64,000 nucleotides of DNA from Egaibacter danicus (GCA_016707075.1 JADJII010000005.1:1-64000), one strand, 5' to 3'. Shown: positions 41,168 to 51,340, counted from the first letter of the stretch. The notes: a model not told the origin generated them from the letters alone. Numbers and translations: made by a program.

Positions 41168-44100
41168 ATGAACGCACCGCTACCCGAGCACATCCGCAAA
41201 GCGCTGGAAACCGTCACGCTGGATGACAAATATTCGCTTGACTACGGTCGCGCCTTCATGAGTGGCGTGCAGGCGTTGGTGAAGCTGCCCATGCTGCAGC
41301 GCCAGCGTGACCAACTGCAGGGTAAAAATACGGCGGGTTTTATCAGTGGTTACCGCGGCTCGCCACTGGGGGGTTATGACCAGGCCTTGTGGAAGGCCGA
41401 GAAATACCTCAAGGCGCAGAACATCGTGTTCCAGCCGGGCGTCAACGAAGAGCTGGCGGCCACCGCCTTGTGGGGCACGCAGCAATTGGGTTTTGCCCCG
41501 CCGGGCAGCAACAAATATGACGGTGTTTTTGGCATCTGGTACGGCAAGGGCCCGGGTGTGGACCGCTGCTCGGACGTGTTCAAACACGCCAACATGGCGG
41601 GCACCACGCCTTGGGGCGGGGTGATTGCGGTGGCCGGTGATGACCACATCTCCAAAAGCTCCACCGCGGCGCACCAGAGCGACCACATCTTCAAGGCTTG
41701 CGGCTTTCCGGTGTTCTTCCCGGCAACCGTACAGGAAATTCTGGACCTGGGCATTCACGCCTTTGCCATGAGCCGTTTTTCGGGCGTTTGGGCGGGCATG
41801 AAGACGATTCAGGAAATCGTGGAGTCCAGCGCCACAGCAATGATTGACCCTGAGCGTGTGCAGATCAAGATTCCGACTGATTTCCAGATGCCGCCCGGTG
41901 GCGTGCACATCCGTTGGCCCGACCATGCACTGGATCAGGAGGCACGCCTGTTCGATTACAAGTGGTACGCCGCGCTGGCCTACATCCGCGCCAACAAGCT
42001 GAACTACAACGCGGTTAAAACGAAGCATGACCGGCTGGGGCTGATTGCCAGTGGCAAGGCCTGGAACGACACGCGCCAGGCGCTGGTTGATCTGGGGCTG
42101 GACGACGATGCCTGCCGCCAGCTCGGCATTCGCGTGCACAAGGTGGGCGTGGTGTGGCCGCTGGAGGCGCAGCTGACCCGCGAGTTCGCCACCGGCCTGC
42201 AAGAGATTCTGGTGATCGAAGAGAAGCGTCAAGTCATTGAGTACCAGTTGAAGGAGGAGCTGTACAACTGGCGTGCTGACGTGCGGCCCAATGTGCTGGG
42301 CAAGTTTGGCGAGGTGGAAGGTGATTTCAGTGGCGGTGAGTGGTCGCTGGCCAACCCGTCGGCCCACACGCTGCTGCGTGCCAACGCGGACTTGTCACCG
42401 GCGCTGATTGCCAAGGCCATTGCCCAGCGCGTGAAGAAAATGGGTGTGGATGGTGACATGGCCGCCCGCATCGATGCACAGCTGGCCATTCTGCAGGCCA
42501 AAGAACAGTCGATGAAAGCTATCGAAGTGCGCGGCGTGCAGGGTGCAGATCGGCAACCATGGTTTTGTTCAGGCTGTCCGCACAACACCTCTACCAAGGT
42601 GCCCGAAGGTTCACGTGCCATGGCTGGCATTGGCTGCCACTTCATGGCGACATGGATGGACCGCAGCACCATCGGCTTCACGCAGATGGGCGGCGAGGGT
42701 GTTCCATGGGTGGGCCAGGCGCCGTTCACGACGGACCATCACATTTTTGCGAACCTGGGTGACGGCACGTACTTTCACAGCGGCTCGCTGGCCGTGCGCC
42801 AGAGCATCGCTGCGGGCGTGAACATCACCTACAAGATTTTGTACAACGATGCGGTCGCCATGACGGGCGGCCAGCAGGTCGGTGAGCGGCCTGAAGGCCA
42901 CAGCGTGGTGCAGATTGCGCAGAGCATGCGGGCCGAGGGTGCGGCGAAGATCACCATCGTGACGGACGAGCCGGAGAAGTACGACGCGGTCAAAGGTTTG
43001 CCAGACGGCATCACCATTGAACACCGTGACCGGCTGGATGCGATCCAGCGCGAGTTCCGCGAACTTAAAGGCACGACCGTCATCATCTATGACCAGACTT
43101 GCGCCACGGAGAAACGCCGCCGCCGCAAGCGCGGAACGATGGTGGACCCGGCCAAACGTGTGGTCATCAACGAGCTGGTGTGTGAAGGCTGCGGCGACTG
43201 CAGCGTACAGAGCAATTGCCTGAGCGTGGAGCCGCTGGAGACCGAATTTGGTCGCAAGCGCACCATCAACCAGAGCACCTGCAACAAGGACTATTCCTGT
43301 ACCAAAGGCTTTTGCCCGAGCTTCGTCACGGTTGAAGGTGGCCAGCTCAAGAAAAAGGCCAAGGGCAAGGCTGCATCACCGTTCGAGCTGGGGGTTTTGC
43401 CCGAGCCGGTGATGTTACCCATGCATGCCGCCAGCGGCAACGTCTGGGGCATTGTGGTGGCCGGTGTGGGCGGCACGGGCGTCATCACCATCGGCCAGTT
43501 GCTGGGCACGGCAGCGCATATCGAAGGCAAGGGCATCGTCACGCAGGACGCGGGCGGTCTGGCTCAAAAGGGCGGCGCCACCTGGAGCCATGTGCTGATT
43601 GCCGACACGCAGGAGCACATCCGCACCACGCGGGTGAGCATGGCGGCGGCGGACCTGATCATCGGCTGCGACCCGTTAGTCACGGTATCGAAAGAGACCA
43701 CGCAGCGCATGCGCGCTGGCCGCACGCACGTGGCCATCAACTCGCATGGCACGCCGACAGCGGCTTTTGTGCGCAATGCCAACTGGGCCAATCCGTCAGA
43801 AGCCTGCGTGGCCGAGATCGGGCAAACCGTGGGCGAAGACGGTGTGGGTGCGTTTGACGCGGACGGCGCCGCCACGCGCCTGATGGGCGACAGCATTTAC
43901 ACCAATCCCATGATGCTGGGTTACGCCTGGCAAAAGGGATGGGTGCCGCTGTCACGCGATTCGCTCATGCGTGCGATTGAACTGAACGCCGTGGCCGTGG
44001 ACAACAACAAGACGGCCTTTGAATGGGGCCGCCGTGCTGCGCATGACTGGGCGTCGGTAGAGAAGCAGATGGCCCCAGCGCAGGTGGTGGAATTCAAAAA

Positions 44101-44755
44101 GCGCGAGACACTGGAGACCGTGATTGCGCGCCGGGTCGAGTTCCTGACTGGCTACCAGAACGTCGCGTATGCCAAAACCTATGAGGCGTTTGTGAACCGG
44201 GTTCGGGCTGCAGAAGCACCCCTGAACAAGACAATGTTGACCGAAGCGGTAGCGCGGTACCTGTTCAAGCTGATGGCCTATAAGGATGAGTACGAAGTGG
44301 CGCGGCTGCATACCGACACGGCTTTCCTGGGCAAAGTCAACGCCATGTTCGAAGGCGATTTCAAGCTGAATTACCACCTGGCCCCGCCGATCATGGCGAA
44401 GAAGAACGACAAGGGTGAAATGGTCAAGCAGTCCTTTGGCCCCTGGATGCTGACCGGGTTCAAGCTGTTAGCCAGGCTGAAGGGGCTGCGCGGCACGGAG
44501 CTGGACATCTTTGGCAAAACCGAAGAACGGCGTACCGAGCGTGCGCTGGTTGGCGAGTACAAGGACAGCATGGAAGAGGTGCTGGCCTCGTTGAATGCCG
44601 CCAACCACGCCACCGGAGTCGAGATTGCCCGCATTCCCGAGCAGATCAAGGGTTATGGGCACGTCAAGGAGCGCAACCTGAAGGCAGCCCGTCTCCAGTG
44701 GCAGGCACTGTTGGTTCAGTGGCGCAGTCCCGAGGTGGTCAAAAAGACGGCTTGA
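41168..44755 (+). CDS. fused indolepyruvate/2-ketoacid:ferredoxin oxidoreductase
   Basis: A single 1195-residue polypeptide combining the alpha (IorA) and gamma/beta (IorB) parts of an indolepyruvate ferredoxin oxidoreductase. The N-terminal third has TPP-enzyme features (GYRGSPLGGYDQALWKAEKY, about 57-76); the middle carries CSGCPHNTSTKVPEG; a ferredoxin-like region follows with CEGCGDCSVQSNCLSVEP and CTKGFCPSF; the C-terminal third has the gamma domain start (VAGVGGTGVITIGQLLG). Such fusions oxidise aryl pyruvates from amino-acid degradation to acyl-CoA and are common in Proteobacteria. Divergent from the Lrp gene. Confidence 0.93.
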   Translation: MNAPLPEHIRKALETVTLDDKYSLDYGRAFMSGVQALVKLPMLQRQRDQLQGKNTAGFISGYRGSPLGGYDQALWKAEKYLKAQNIVFQPGVNEELAATALWGTQQLGFAPPGSNKYDGVFGIWYGKGPGVDRCSDVFKHANMAGTTPWGGVIAVAGDDHISKSSTAAHQSDHIFKACGFPVFFPATVQEILDLGIHAFAMSRFSGVWAGMKTIQEIVESSATAMIDPERVQIKIPTDFQMPPGGVHIRWPDHALDQEARLFDYKWYAALAYIRANKLNYNAVKTKHDRLGLIASGKAWNDTRQALVDLGLDDDACRQLGIRVHKVGVVWPLEAQLTREFATGLQEILVIEEKRQVIEYQLKEELYNWRADVRPNVLGKFGEVEGDFSGGEWSLANPSAHTLLRANADLSPALIAKAIAQRVKKMGVDGDMAARIDAQLAILQAKEQSMKAIEVRGVQGADRQPWFCSGCPHNTSTKVPEGSRAMAGIGCHFMATWMDRSTIGFTQMGGEGVPWVGQAPFTTDHHIFANLGDGTYFHSGSLAVRQSIAAGVNITYKILYNDAVAMTGGQQVGERPEGHSVVQIAQSMRAEGAAKITIVTDEPEKYDAVKGLPDGITIEHRDRLDAIQREFRELKGTTVIIYDQTCATEKRRRRKRGTMVDPAKRVVINELVCEGCGDCSVQSNCLSVEPLETEFGRKRTINQSTCNKDYSCTKGFCPSFVTVEGGQLKKKAKGKAASPFELGVLPEPVMLPMHAASGNVWGIVVAGVGGTGVITIGQLLGTAAHIEGKGIVTQDAGGLAQKGGATWSHVLIADTQEHIRTTRVSMAAADLIIGCDPLVTVSKETTQRMRAGRTHVAINSHGTPTAAFVRNANWANPSEACVAEIGQTVGEDGVGAFDADGAATRLMGDSIYTNPMMLGYAWQKGWVPLSRDSLMRAIELNAVAVDNNKTAFEWGRRAAHDWASVEKQMAPAQVVEFKKRETLETVIARRVEFLTGYQNVAYAKTYEAFVNRVRAAEAPLNKTMLTEAVARYLFKLMAYKDEYEVARLHTDTAFLGKVNAMFEGDFKLNYHLAPPIMAKKNDKGEMVKQSFGPWMLTGFKLLARLKGLRGTELDIFGKTEERRTERALVGEYKDSMEEVLASLNAANHATGVEIARIPEQIKGYGHVKERNLKAARLQWQALLVQWRSPEVVKKTA

Positions 44756-44832
44756 AATCGACAGAAACCCCCGGGTAAAAGGCCTGAAACCGGGTGCGGG
44801 ATTGCTATCCATGGGCCTGCAATAGCGCCGCA

Positions 44833-44882
44833 TACAATGCAAGGTTAACTCCCGGACGCAGCTTTGGTTGCGTCCGGGAGTT
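44833..44882 (+). promoter_or_regulatory. yajC promoter region with perfect 5' hairpin
   Basis: A candidate -10 TACAAT lies at 44833-44838, without a convincing -35. It is followed directly by a 14-bp perfect inverted repeat AACTCCCGGACGCA (44847-44860) / TGCGTCCGGGAGTT (44869-44882). If transcription starts near 44846, the hairpin caps the mRNA 5' end; it could alternatively terminate the upstream gene, but no T run follows. Confidence 0.5.
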
Positions 44883-44910
44883 CCAATTAACTGTTGTTGT
44901 GGAGTTATCT

Positions 44911-45240
44911 GTGTTTATTTCTTCAGCTTATGCCCAAACCGCCCCTGCAGCCGCAGGTGGTGACATGCTTTCCAGCCTCAGCAGCATGTTGCCGCTGGTG
45001 TTGATGTTTGTCGTGCTTTATTTTGTCATGATCCGTCCCCAGATGAAAAAGCAGAAGGAGCATCGCGCCATGATTGACGCACTGGCCAAAGGCGACGAAG
45101 TGGTGATGGGCGGTGGCATGTTGGGCAAGGTTTCCAAGATGGGTGACAACTACCTGGGCATCGAGATCGCAACCGGTGTGGAGATCCAGATCCAGCGCGC
45201 TGCCGTGGTGCAGGTTTTGCCTAAAGGCACGATCAAGTAA
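44911..45240 (+). CDS. yajC: Sec preprotein translocase subunit YajC
   Basis: YajC is the small membrane partner of SecDF that assists the SecYEG translocon. At 109 residues it is normal in length, with one transmembrane segment (about 24-44, MLPLVLMFVVLYFVMIRPQM) and the cytoplasmic signature MIDALAKGDEVVMGGGMLG. GTG 44911 is the likely start, with GGAG 7 nt upstream. It heads the yajC-secD-secF operon. Confidence 0.95.
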   Translation: MFISSAYAQTAPAAAGGDMLSSLSSMLPLVLMFVVLYFVMIRPQMKKQKEHRAMIDALAKGDEVVMGGGMLGKVSKMGDNYLGIEIATGVEIQIQRAAVVQVLPKGTIK

Positions 45241-45276
45241 AGATAAAACGAACAACGCAAACCGAGCAGCGCGAAC

Positions 45277-47157
45277 ATGAACCGATATCCGGTCTGGAAG
45301 TACGCGATCCTGGTGATCGCGCTCCTGGTGGGGCTGTTGTACACCCTGCCCAATCTCTTTGGTGAAGCTCCTGCGGTGCAGGTTTCGGCTGGCAAGTCCA
45401 GCGTCAAGGTTGACCTCACCACCCAGGCAAGGGTGGAAGAAGCACTGAAAGCTGCAGGTATTGCGGCTGATGCCATCACGTTCGACGGCAACTCCATCAA
45501 GGCCCGATTTGCGACAACGGACGTCCAGTTGAAGGCCAAGGACGCGATCCAGAAAAGCCTGATTCCTGACCCGGCCGACCCCAGCTATGTGGTGGCGCTG
45601 AACCTGCTGTCCCGCTCGCCAGCCTGGCTCTCGGCGATGGGTGCTGCACCCATGTACCTGGGGCTTGACCTGCGCGGTGGTGTGCACTTCATGCTGCAGG
45701 TGGATATGCAGGCTGCACTGACCAAAAAGGCGGAAAGCCTGGCGGGTGATTTGCGATCTGCCTTGCGCGAAAAAAATGTTCGTCATGGCGGTATCAGCCG
45801 CAACGGACAGGCCATCGAGTTGCGTGTGCGGGATTCCCAGACGCTGGAAGCTGCAAAAGTGGTGCTGGCTGACCAGTTTGCCGATTTGCAGTTTGTCGAC
45901 GCGCCTGACGGTACGGAATACAAGCTCACTGCGACCATCAAACCCGTAGCGGCCCGCCTGGTGCAGGAGCAGGCCGTGAAGCAGAACATGGTGACGCTGC
46001 ACAACCGGATCAATGAGCTGGGTGTGGCCGAGCCGGTGATCCAACAGCAAGGGCCTGACCGCATCGTGGTGCAGTTGCCCGGCGTGCAGGACACCGCCAA
46101 AGCCAAGGACATCCTGGGCCGGACCGCCACGCTGGAGATGCGCCTGGTGGATGACAGTGCCGAGGCGCGTGCAGCCGAGAGCGACACCGGGCCGGTTCCG
46201 TTTGGCATGGAGCGCTTCAAGGAGCGCAACGGCCAGTCCGTCATCGTCAAGAAGCAGGTCATCATCACCGGTGAAAACCTCACGGATGCGCAACCTGGCT
46301 TTGACTCACAGAACCAGCAGCCTAAAGTGGATTTGACGGTGGATGCCAAGGGCGGCCGCATCATGCGCGATACCAGCCGTGAAAACCTGAAAAAACGCAT
46401 GACGATCCTGCTATTCGAAAAAGGCAAGGGCGAGGTGCTGACGGCACCCGTGATTCAGGGTGAACTGGGCAACCGTTTCCAGATTTCCGGCTCGATGACG
46501 GTGACTGAAGCCAATGATCTGGCTTTGCTGCTGCGCGCAGGTTCGCTGGCTGCACCCATGGAAATCATCGAAGAACGCACCATTGGCCCCAGTCTGGGCG
46601 CCGAGAATATTGCCAAAGGCTTCAACAGCGTGACTTGGGGTTTTCTGGTGATTGTGGCGTTCATGTGTGTGTATTACATGATGTTCGGTCTGTTCTCCGG
46701 CATTGCACTGGGTGTGAACCTGTTGTTGCTGGTGGCGGTGCTGTCCATGCTGCAGGCCACATTGACCCTGCCCGGTATGGCCGCCATGGCACTGGCGCTG
46801 GGTATGGCCATTGACTCCAATGTGCTGATCAATGAGCGGGTGCGGGAAGAGTTGCGCAACGGCGCCTCGCCGCAGGCCGCCATCAACGCGGGCTACGACC
46901 GGGCCTGGGGCACGATTCTGGACTCCAACGTCACGACGCTGATCGCCGGTGTCGCTTTGCTGATTTTTGGCTCGGGGCCGGTGCGCGGCTTTGCTGTGGT
47001 GCACTGTATTGGCATCTTGACCAGCATGTTCTCGGCGGTGTTTTTCTCGCGTGGACTGGTCAATTTCTGGTACGGCCGCCAGAAGAAACTCAAGGGTGTG
47101 TCCATTGGTACGGTGTGGCGCCCCGATGCGGGCACTGCAGTGACCAAGGCCGAATAG
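45277..47157 (+). CDS. secD: protein-export membrane protein SecD
   Basis: SecD uses proton flow to pull preproteins across the inner membrane after SecA-driven translocation. At 626 residues it matches betaproteobacterial SecD. Visible features are the first membrane segment (about 8-26), the D1 motif GLDLRGGVHFMLQVDM (about 129-144), the large periplasmic domain and five further membrane segments after about 440, including ALALGMAIDSNVLINERVRE with the conserved Asp needed for proton translocation. 9 bp separate it from secF. Confidence 0.97.
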   Translation: MNRYPVWKYAILVIALLVGLLYTLPNLFGEAPAVQVSAGKSSVKVDLTTQARVEEALKAAGIAADAITFDGNSIKARFATTDVQLKAKDAIQKSLIPDPADPSYVVALNLLSRSPAWLSAMGAAPMYLGLDLRGGVHFMLQVDMQAALTKKAESLAGDLRSALREKNVRHGGISRNGQAIELRVRDSQTLEAAKVVLADQFADLQFVDAPDGTEYKLTATIKPVAARLVQEQAVKQNMVTLHNRINELGVAEPVIQQQGPDRIVVQLPGVQDTAKAKDILGRTATLEMRLVDDSAEARAAESDTGPVPFGMERFKERNGQSVIVKKQVIITGENLTDAQPGFDSQNQQPKVDLTVDAKGGRIMRDTSRENLKKRMTILLFEKGKGEVLTAPVIQGELGNRFQISGSMTVTEANDLALLLRAGSLAAPMEIIEERTIGPSLGAENIAKGFNSVTWGFLVIVAFMCVYYMMFGLFSGIALGVNLLLLVAVLSMLQATLTLPGMAAMALALGMAIDSNVLINERVREELRNGASPQAAINAGYDRAWGTILDSNVTTLIAGVALLIFGSGPVRGFAVVHCIGILTSMFSAVFFSRGLVNFWYGRQKKLKGVSIGTVWRPDAGTAVTKAE

Positions 47158-47166
47158 GAAAAGACG

Positions 47167-48120
47167 ATGGAATTTTTCAAGATCCGCAAAGACATCCCGT
47201 TCATGCGCCACGCGCTGGTGCTGAATGTGGTGTCGTTGGTGACTTTCCTGCTGGCGGTGTTTTTCCTGTTCAGCCGGGGCTTGCACCTGTCCGTGGAGTT
47301 CACCGGTGGGACGGTGATGGAGGTAGGGTACTCGCAGGCGGCTGACGTGGGCAAGATACGCGGCGTCATCTCCGGGCTGGGCTACACCGATGTGCAGGTG
47401 CAGAACTTTGGCACGGCTCGTGACGTGATGATTCGCCTGCCGGCCCAAAAGGGCGTCAGTTCTGCACAACAAAGTGAAGCGGCGCTGACTGCGTTGAAGC
47501 AGGCCAATCCCGACGCCGTTTTGCGCCGTTCCGAATTTGTCGGTCCGCAGGTTGGCGAGGAACTGGCGGTGGATGGCCTCAAGGCATTGGGCATGGTGGT
47601 GGTCGGCATCATGATTTACCTGGCCATCCGGTTTGAATGGAAGTTTGCGGTGGCAGCCATCGTTGCCAATTTGCACGATGTGATCATCATTCTGGGCTTT
47701 TTTGCCTTCTTCCAGTGGGAGTTTTCACTGCCGGTGCTGGCGGCGGTGCTGGCAGTGCTGGGGTACTCGGTTAACGAATCTGTGGTCATATTTGACAGAA
47801 TTCGCGAGAACTTCCGCCGTTTTCGCAAGATGAACACGGTTCAGATCATCGACAATGCCATCACTTCGACCATCAGCCGTACTATCATTACGCACGGTTC
47901 CACCCAGATCATGGTTTTGTCTATGCTGCTCTTTGGCGGTCCAACCTTGTATTACTTTGCGTTGGCACTCACTATCGGTATCTGCTTTGGCATTTACTCG
48001 TCGGTGTTTGTGGGCGCGGCCATTGCCATGTGGCTGGGCATCAAACGCGAGGACCTGATCAAGGGCGGAGGGTCCAAGGCGAATGACCCGAACGACCCGA
48101 ATGCGGGTGCTACGGTCTGA
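47167..48120 (+). CDS. secF: protein-export membrane protein SecF
   Basis: SecF pairs with SecD in a six-helix bundle. The 317-residue protein has a first membrane segment (about 16-37), the periplasmic P1 domain with FSRGLHLSVEFTGGTVMEVG (about 35-54), and five further segments containing VLGYSVNESVVIFDRIRENF with the conserved Asp/Asn pair, and NDAI-type helix ends (DNAITSTISRTIITHGST). The C-terminus is short and polar. Confidence 0.97.
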   Translation: MEFFKIRKDIPFMRHALVLNVVSLVTFLLAVFFLFSRGLHLSVEFTGGTVMEVGYSQAADVGKIRGVISGLGYTDVQVQNFGTARDVMIRLPAQKGVSSAQQSEAALTALKQANPDAVLRRSEFVGPQVGEELAVDGLKALGMVVVGIMIYLAIRFEWKFAVAAIVANLHDVIIILGFFAFFQWEFSLPVLAAVLAVLGYSVNESVVIFDRIRENFRRFRKMNTVQIIDNAITSTISRTIITHGSTQIMVLSMLLFGGPTLYYFALALTIGICFGIYSSVFVGAAIAMWLGIKREDLIKGGGSKANDPNDPNAGATV

Positions 48121-48132
48121 CAAAACCCGCGC

Positions 48133-50682
48133 ATGGCTACCACCTCAACCTTTGCACAACGAGACGAGTACGCGCACGAGACACGTGAGCGTCTGGTCCG
48201 CGAAGCGGGCCGTGCCATGGTGGAGCTCAGTGCTGCGGTACAGGACCGGCTGACTACTTTGATGAACGAAGCGGCCCCATCGCGTGAAATGCAGACACGC
48301 CGTGATGCCTGGACGTTTTATCAGCGCCTTCGTTCAGCCTGGCAGGATGGAACTTTGACTGACTGGCAGGCCGCCATGCGCCCTGCTCCTGCAAAACCAA
48401 AGGACACGCTGGAAATGGCAGGGCTCCAGCTGGTGGGCGAGGATGTGGCTGACAACAAGATCATGGCCTCCCGCATCGTGCTGGGGATTCGTGACAAGGT
48501 GAACGAGCAGCTCGAAGACCTTCGGTTGCGGATTCTTTATCTGGAAGGCACTGACGAACTGAGCCCTCAGGACATCCTGCGCCCAGACGTGCTCGTTCTG
48601 CTGATTGTAGAGCGCTGGGTCAGCGTGGGCATGCCACGTGATTCCTGGCCGCTGGTGACCGATGTGGCGCAGCGTGTGCTGGCCGAGCGTTTGCCCGCAG
48701 CATACGGGAAATGCAACGAGTACCTGATCAACAAAGGCATCATGCCGACCATTGAGCTGAAAGACCGGGTCAAGCGGTCAGCAAAAGGTCGGAGTGGTGG
48801 CGGTGGTCCCAGGCCTCAGGGGGGCGAGTCCGAGTTGCCACCGACGACCGGCGGCTACGGAACCAGTGGCCATGGCGCATTGGGGCCGCAAGGTGGTGGC
48901 GGGTCGGGCTCTTATGGAGGCGGTGGTGGCTCGCAAGGACGCCAATCTGGCCCCAGTGGATCATCGCAAGGCGGACCTTCATCGTCGGGAGGTGTCACGC
49001 CGCAACGGCCCAGTGGGGCATTTGGTGGGCGACTGGGCTGGGGTGCTGACCGGGATAGCTCGCAGCCAAGCTCGGGACCCGGTTCCAGTGGCCCATCCCA
49101 GCCGCCAGGCATGCGTCCCTCCACGTATGGCGGGGCCCACGAAGAAACCCGCATGATGACATCGGCCACGCCGCTTGCCAGGGCGCGCAGTCGTGCTCTG
49201 GGGGTCATGGGTCAGCTCAAACGCCTCCTCGTGGGTGGAGCCGGGACTGATTTCGAAGCGACCCGGTTTGAGCCCGCGTCACCGGCGTTGGCGGCGGCAA
49301 TGGCGGTCCGGCCATCGCCGCCGGGTGGTTCTGGCGGCGATGCGGCATCCGGCAGCGGCACCGTCATGGAAGATTACAGCCCGGCGGGCGTTGCCCGGGT
49401 AGCCGGACAACTGCGCGAGCAGACCACCGAGCTCAAGAAAAAGGCTGAGACCAAGAGCGAAAAGGCCACAATCGAAATTGTGGCACTGATGTTCCAGGCC
49501 ATCTTGCAGGAAGAACGCATTCCACCGGGCATCCGGGTCTGGTTTGCCCGGCTGCAAATGCCGGTTTTGCGGGTTGCCCTGGCTGAACCGGATTTCTTCG
49601 GCACGCTGAATCACCCGGCCCGTCAGTTGATTGACCGCATGGGTTCATGCGTGATGGGTTTTGACGCCGCCAACATCCGTGGCGGGGCGCTGGAACTGGA
49701 GATCAAGCGCATTGTTCAGGTGATCGAGCAATACCCGGAGACGGGCAAGCGTGTGTACCAGTTGGTCTACGACGAATTCCAGAAATTCCTGGCCAAGTTC
49801 CTGACCGAAAAATCTACCACGCAAAAAGTAGTCGGTGTAGCGCAACAGGTTGAGCAGCGGGAGACGCTGACGATCCAGTACACCATTGAGATGCGGAACA
49901 TGCTCAAGGATATGCCGGTGCGCGAGGAAATCCGCACCTTCCTGTTCAAGGTCTGGGCCGAGGTGCTGGCCATGGCGGCGGTTCGCAATGGGCCGCAACA
50001 TGCTGACACCCTGGATCTCAAAAAGTCATCTACTGATCTGGTCTGGGCCGCCAGTGCCAAACCCAACCGTAATGACCGGGCCAAGGTAATTCAGGATTTG
50101 CCCAAACTGCTGCAGCGCCTGCGTACGGGCATGACGCTGCTGGGGTTGGCCCAGGCCGATCAGGACGTGCACATCAAGACCATCAGTGACACGCTGGCCG
50201 ACGCATTCCTGTCCAAGACGCAGGCCATTCCGCAAGCACAGATTGACGTGATGGCCGAGCGCCTGGCCAATCTGGAAGACTTCGTATCCGAAGACGGTAT
50301 GGGTGATCTGCCGCTGGATGCCGAAAGTATCGAACTGATGCTCGGTATCGATTCGTCAAAAATTGCCGTGGTGGCCGATGGCGGCTCCAAACCAACTGCC
50401 GCGATGCAGGCCTGGGCGCAGGAATTGCAGTTGGGGTCCTGGTTCACGCTGGACCACAACGGTCAGATTCGTCAGGTCCAGTTTGTTTGGCGTAGTGACC
50501 GCAAGCATCTGAACCTGTTTGCCTCCAGTGACGGTTACAGCTACCTGATTCAGGCGGGGCGTTTGGGTGCCTATTTGCAGGCGGGATTGCTGTTGCCACA
50601 GGAAGAGGAAACACTGACCGTACGTGCGACGCGCGACGCACTGGCCAAACTGGAAGCCAATCCCGAGCGTTTGCTGGATTGA
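48133..50682 (+). CDS. DUF1631 family protein
   Basis: An 849-residue protein fitting DUF1631, a betaproteobacterial/pseudomonad family of unknown function, some members of which carry a PilZ-type c-di-GMP fold. Residues about 1-210 are helical; 212-338 form a Gly/Ser/Pro/Gln-rich low-complexity linker; 339-700 form a second helical part with ILQEERIPPGIRVWFARLQM and LNHPARQLIDRMGSC motifs; the last 90 residues (LGSWFTLDHNGQIRQVQFVW) make a small beta domain with SxxR-like arginines. It lies 12 bp after secF and may be cotranscribed, convergent with smg. Confidence 0.85.
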   Translation: MATTSTFAQRDEYAHETRERLVREAGRAMVELSAAVQDRLTTLMNEAAPSREMQTRRDAWTFYQRLRSAWQDGTLTDWQAAMRPAPAKPKDTLEMAGLQLVGEDVADNKIMASRIVLGIRDKVNEQLEDLRLRILYLEGTDELSPQDILRPDVLVLLIVERWVSVGMPRDSWPLVTDVAQRVLAERLPAAYGKCNEYLINKGIMPTIELKDRVKRSAKGRSGGGGPRPQGGESELPPTTGGYGTSGHGALGPQGGGGSGSYGGGGGSQGRQSGPSGSSQGGPSSSGGVTPQRPSGAFGGRLGWGADRDSSQPSSGPGSSGPSQPPGMRPSTYGGAHEETRMMTSATPLARARSRALGVMGQLKRLLVGGAGTDFEATRFEPASPALAAAMAVRPSPPGGSGGDAASGSGTVMEDYSPAGVARVAGQLREQTTELKKKAETKSEKATIEIVALMFQAILQEERIPPGIRVWFARLQMPVLRVALAEPDFFGTLNHPARQLIDRMGSCVMGFDAANIRGGALELEIKRIVQVIEQYPETGKRVYQLVYDEFQKFLAKFLTEKSTTQKVVGVAQQVEQRETLTIQYTIEMRNMLKDMPVREEIRTFLFKVWAEVLAMAAVRNGPQHADTLDLKKSSTDLVWAASAKPNRNDRAKVIQDLPKLLQRLRTGMTLLGLAQADQDVHIKTISDTLADAFLSKTQAIPQAQIDVMAERLANLEDFVSEDGMGDLPLDAESIELMLGIDSSKIAVVADGGSKPTAAMQAWAQELQLGSWFTLDHNGQIRQVQFVWRSDRKHLNLFASSDGYSYLIQAGRLGAYLQAGLLLPQEEETLTVRATRDALAKLEANPERLLD

Positions 50683-50716
50683 CCCGACTCCGGCTAGTGC
50701 CCGATGGGCAAATGGG

Positions 50717-51262
50717 TTAATGTGCTATGCGATCTGTTGTGTCGTCGCACAACTCGTCCAGAACCAGCGCATCAGGCTCTTCACCCAGACTCCAGTACAC
50801 CATCAGGATGATGATTTTCAGGTCATCCAGACAAACCGGATCGCCAGGTGCCGCCATGGCACGGTCAATCACGATCTCCCGCATGCTGGCAGGCAGCACG
50901 CCTGCCGATTCCAGAAACGTGAGAAAACCCAGACACTCGGAGCCAAGATGGTCCTGCTCGGCAACCGAGTAGATACGCATGCTTGTGGACGATTGAACGG
51001 GCAGGGCGTCAAGAGAAGCCGTTACCGGCAATTGAAGTGGCGGCAACTTCCTGGCGTCTTTGTCGCCGTTTGCTCCGGGGGCTTGGCCCACGATTTGTGA
51101 GCCTTGAGCGGCCAGACTCAAGCCGCTGAGCCAGGTCAGCGCTTCCTGAATCTCGTCGGATTCAAAGCCGACGGCGTTTAGTTTACGTTCAAGGTGCTCC
51201 CACTCGGGGCATGCGTCACCTCTCCAGTAGTTTTCGTAAACGTAGACGAGAACTTCAAACAT
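50717..51262 (-). CDS. smg: DUF494/Smg family protein
   Basis: A 181-residue Smg protein, a small cytoplasmic family almost always downstream of dprA in Proteobacteria; function unknown. The opening MFEVLVYVYENYWRGDACPE and the terminal EPDALVLDELCDD are typical. Residues 60-85 hold a Gly/Asn-rich linker before the second helical half. It is 78 bp after dprA on the same strand. Confidence 0.9.
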   Translation of the reverse strand: MFEVLVYVYENYWRGDACPEWEHLERKLNAVGFESDEIQEALTWLSGLSLAAQGSQIVGQAPGANGDKDARKLPPLQLPVTASLDALPVQSSTSMRIYSVAEQDHLGSECLGFLTFLESAGVLPASMREIVIDRAMAAPGDPVCLDDLKIIILMVYWSLGEEPDALVLDELCDDTTDRIAH

Positions 51263-51340
51263 GCAACCAATATAGCGCAGAAAACGATCCCGGGGTTCAG
51301 CCCGCTGGACTTCGGGTTCATTTCCGGACTTTGTTGTGTT

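Noticed and set aside
44923..46293. A 456-residue open frame on the minus strand over yajC/secD
   Set aside because: It is antisense to strongly conserved yajC and secD and its translation is His/Gln/Arg-rich without recognisable domains.
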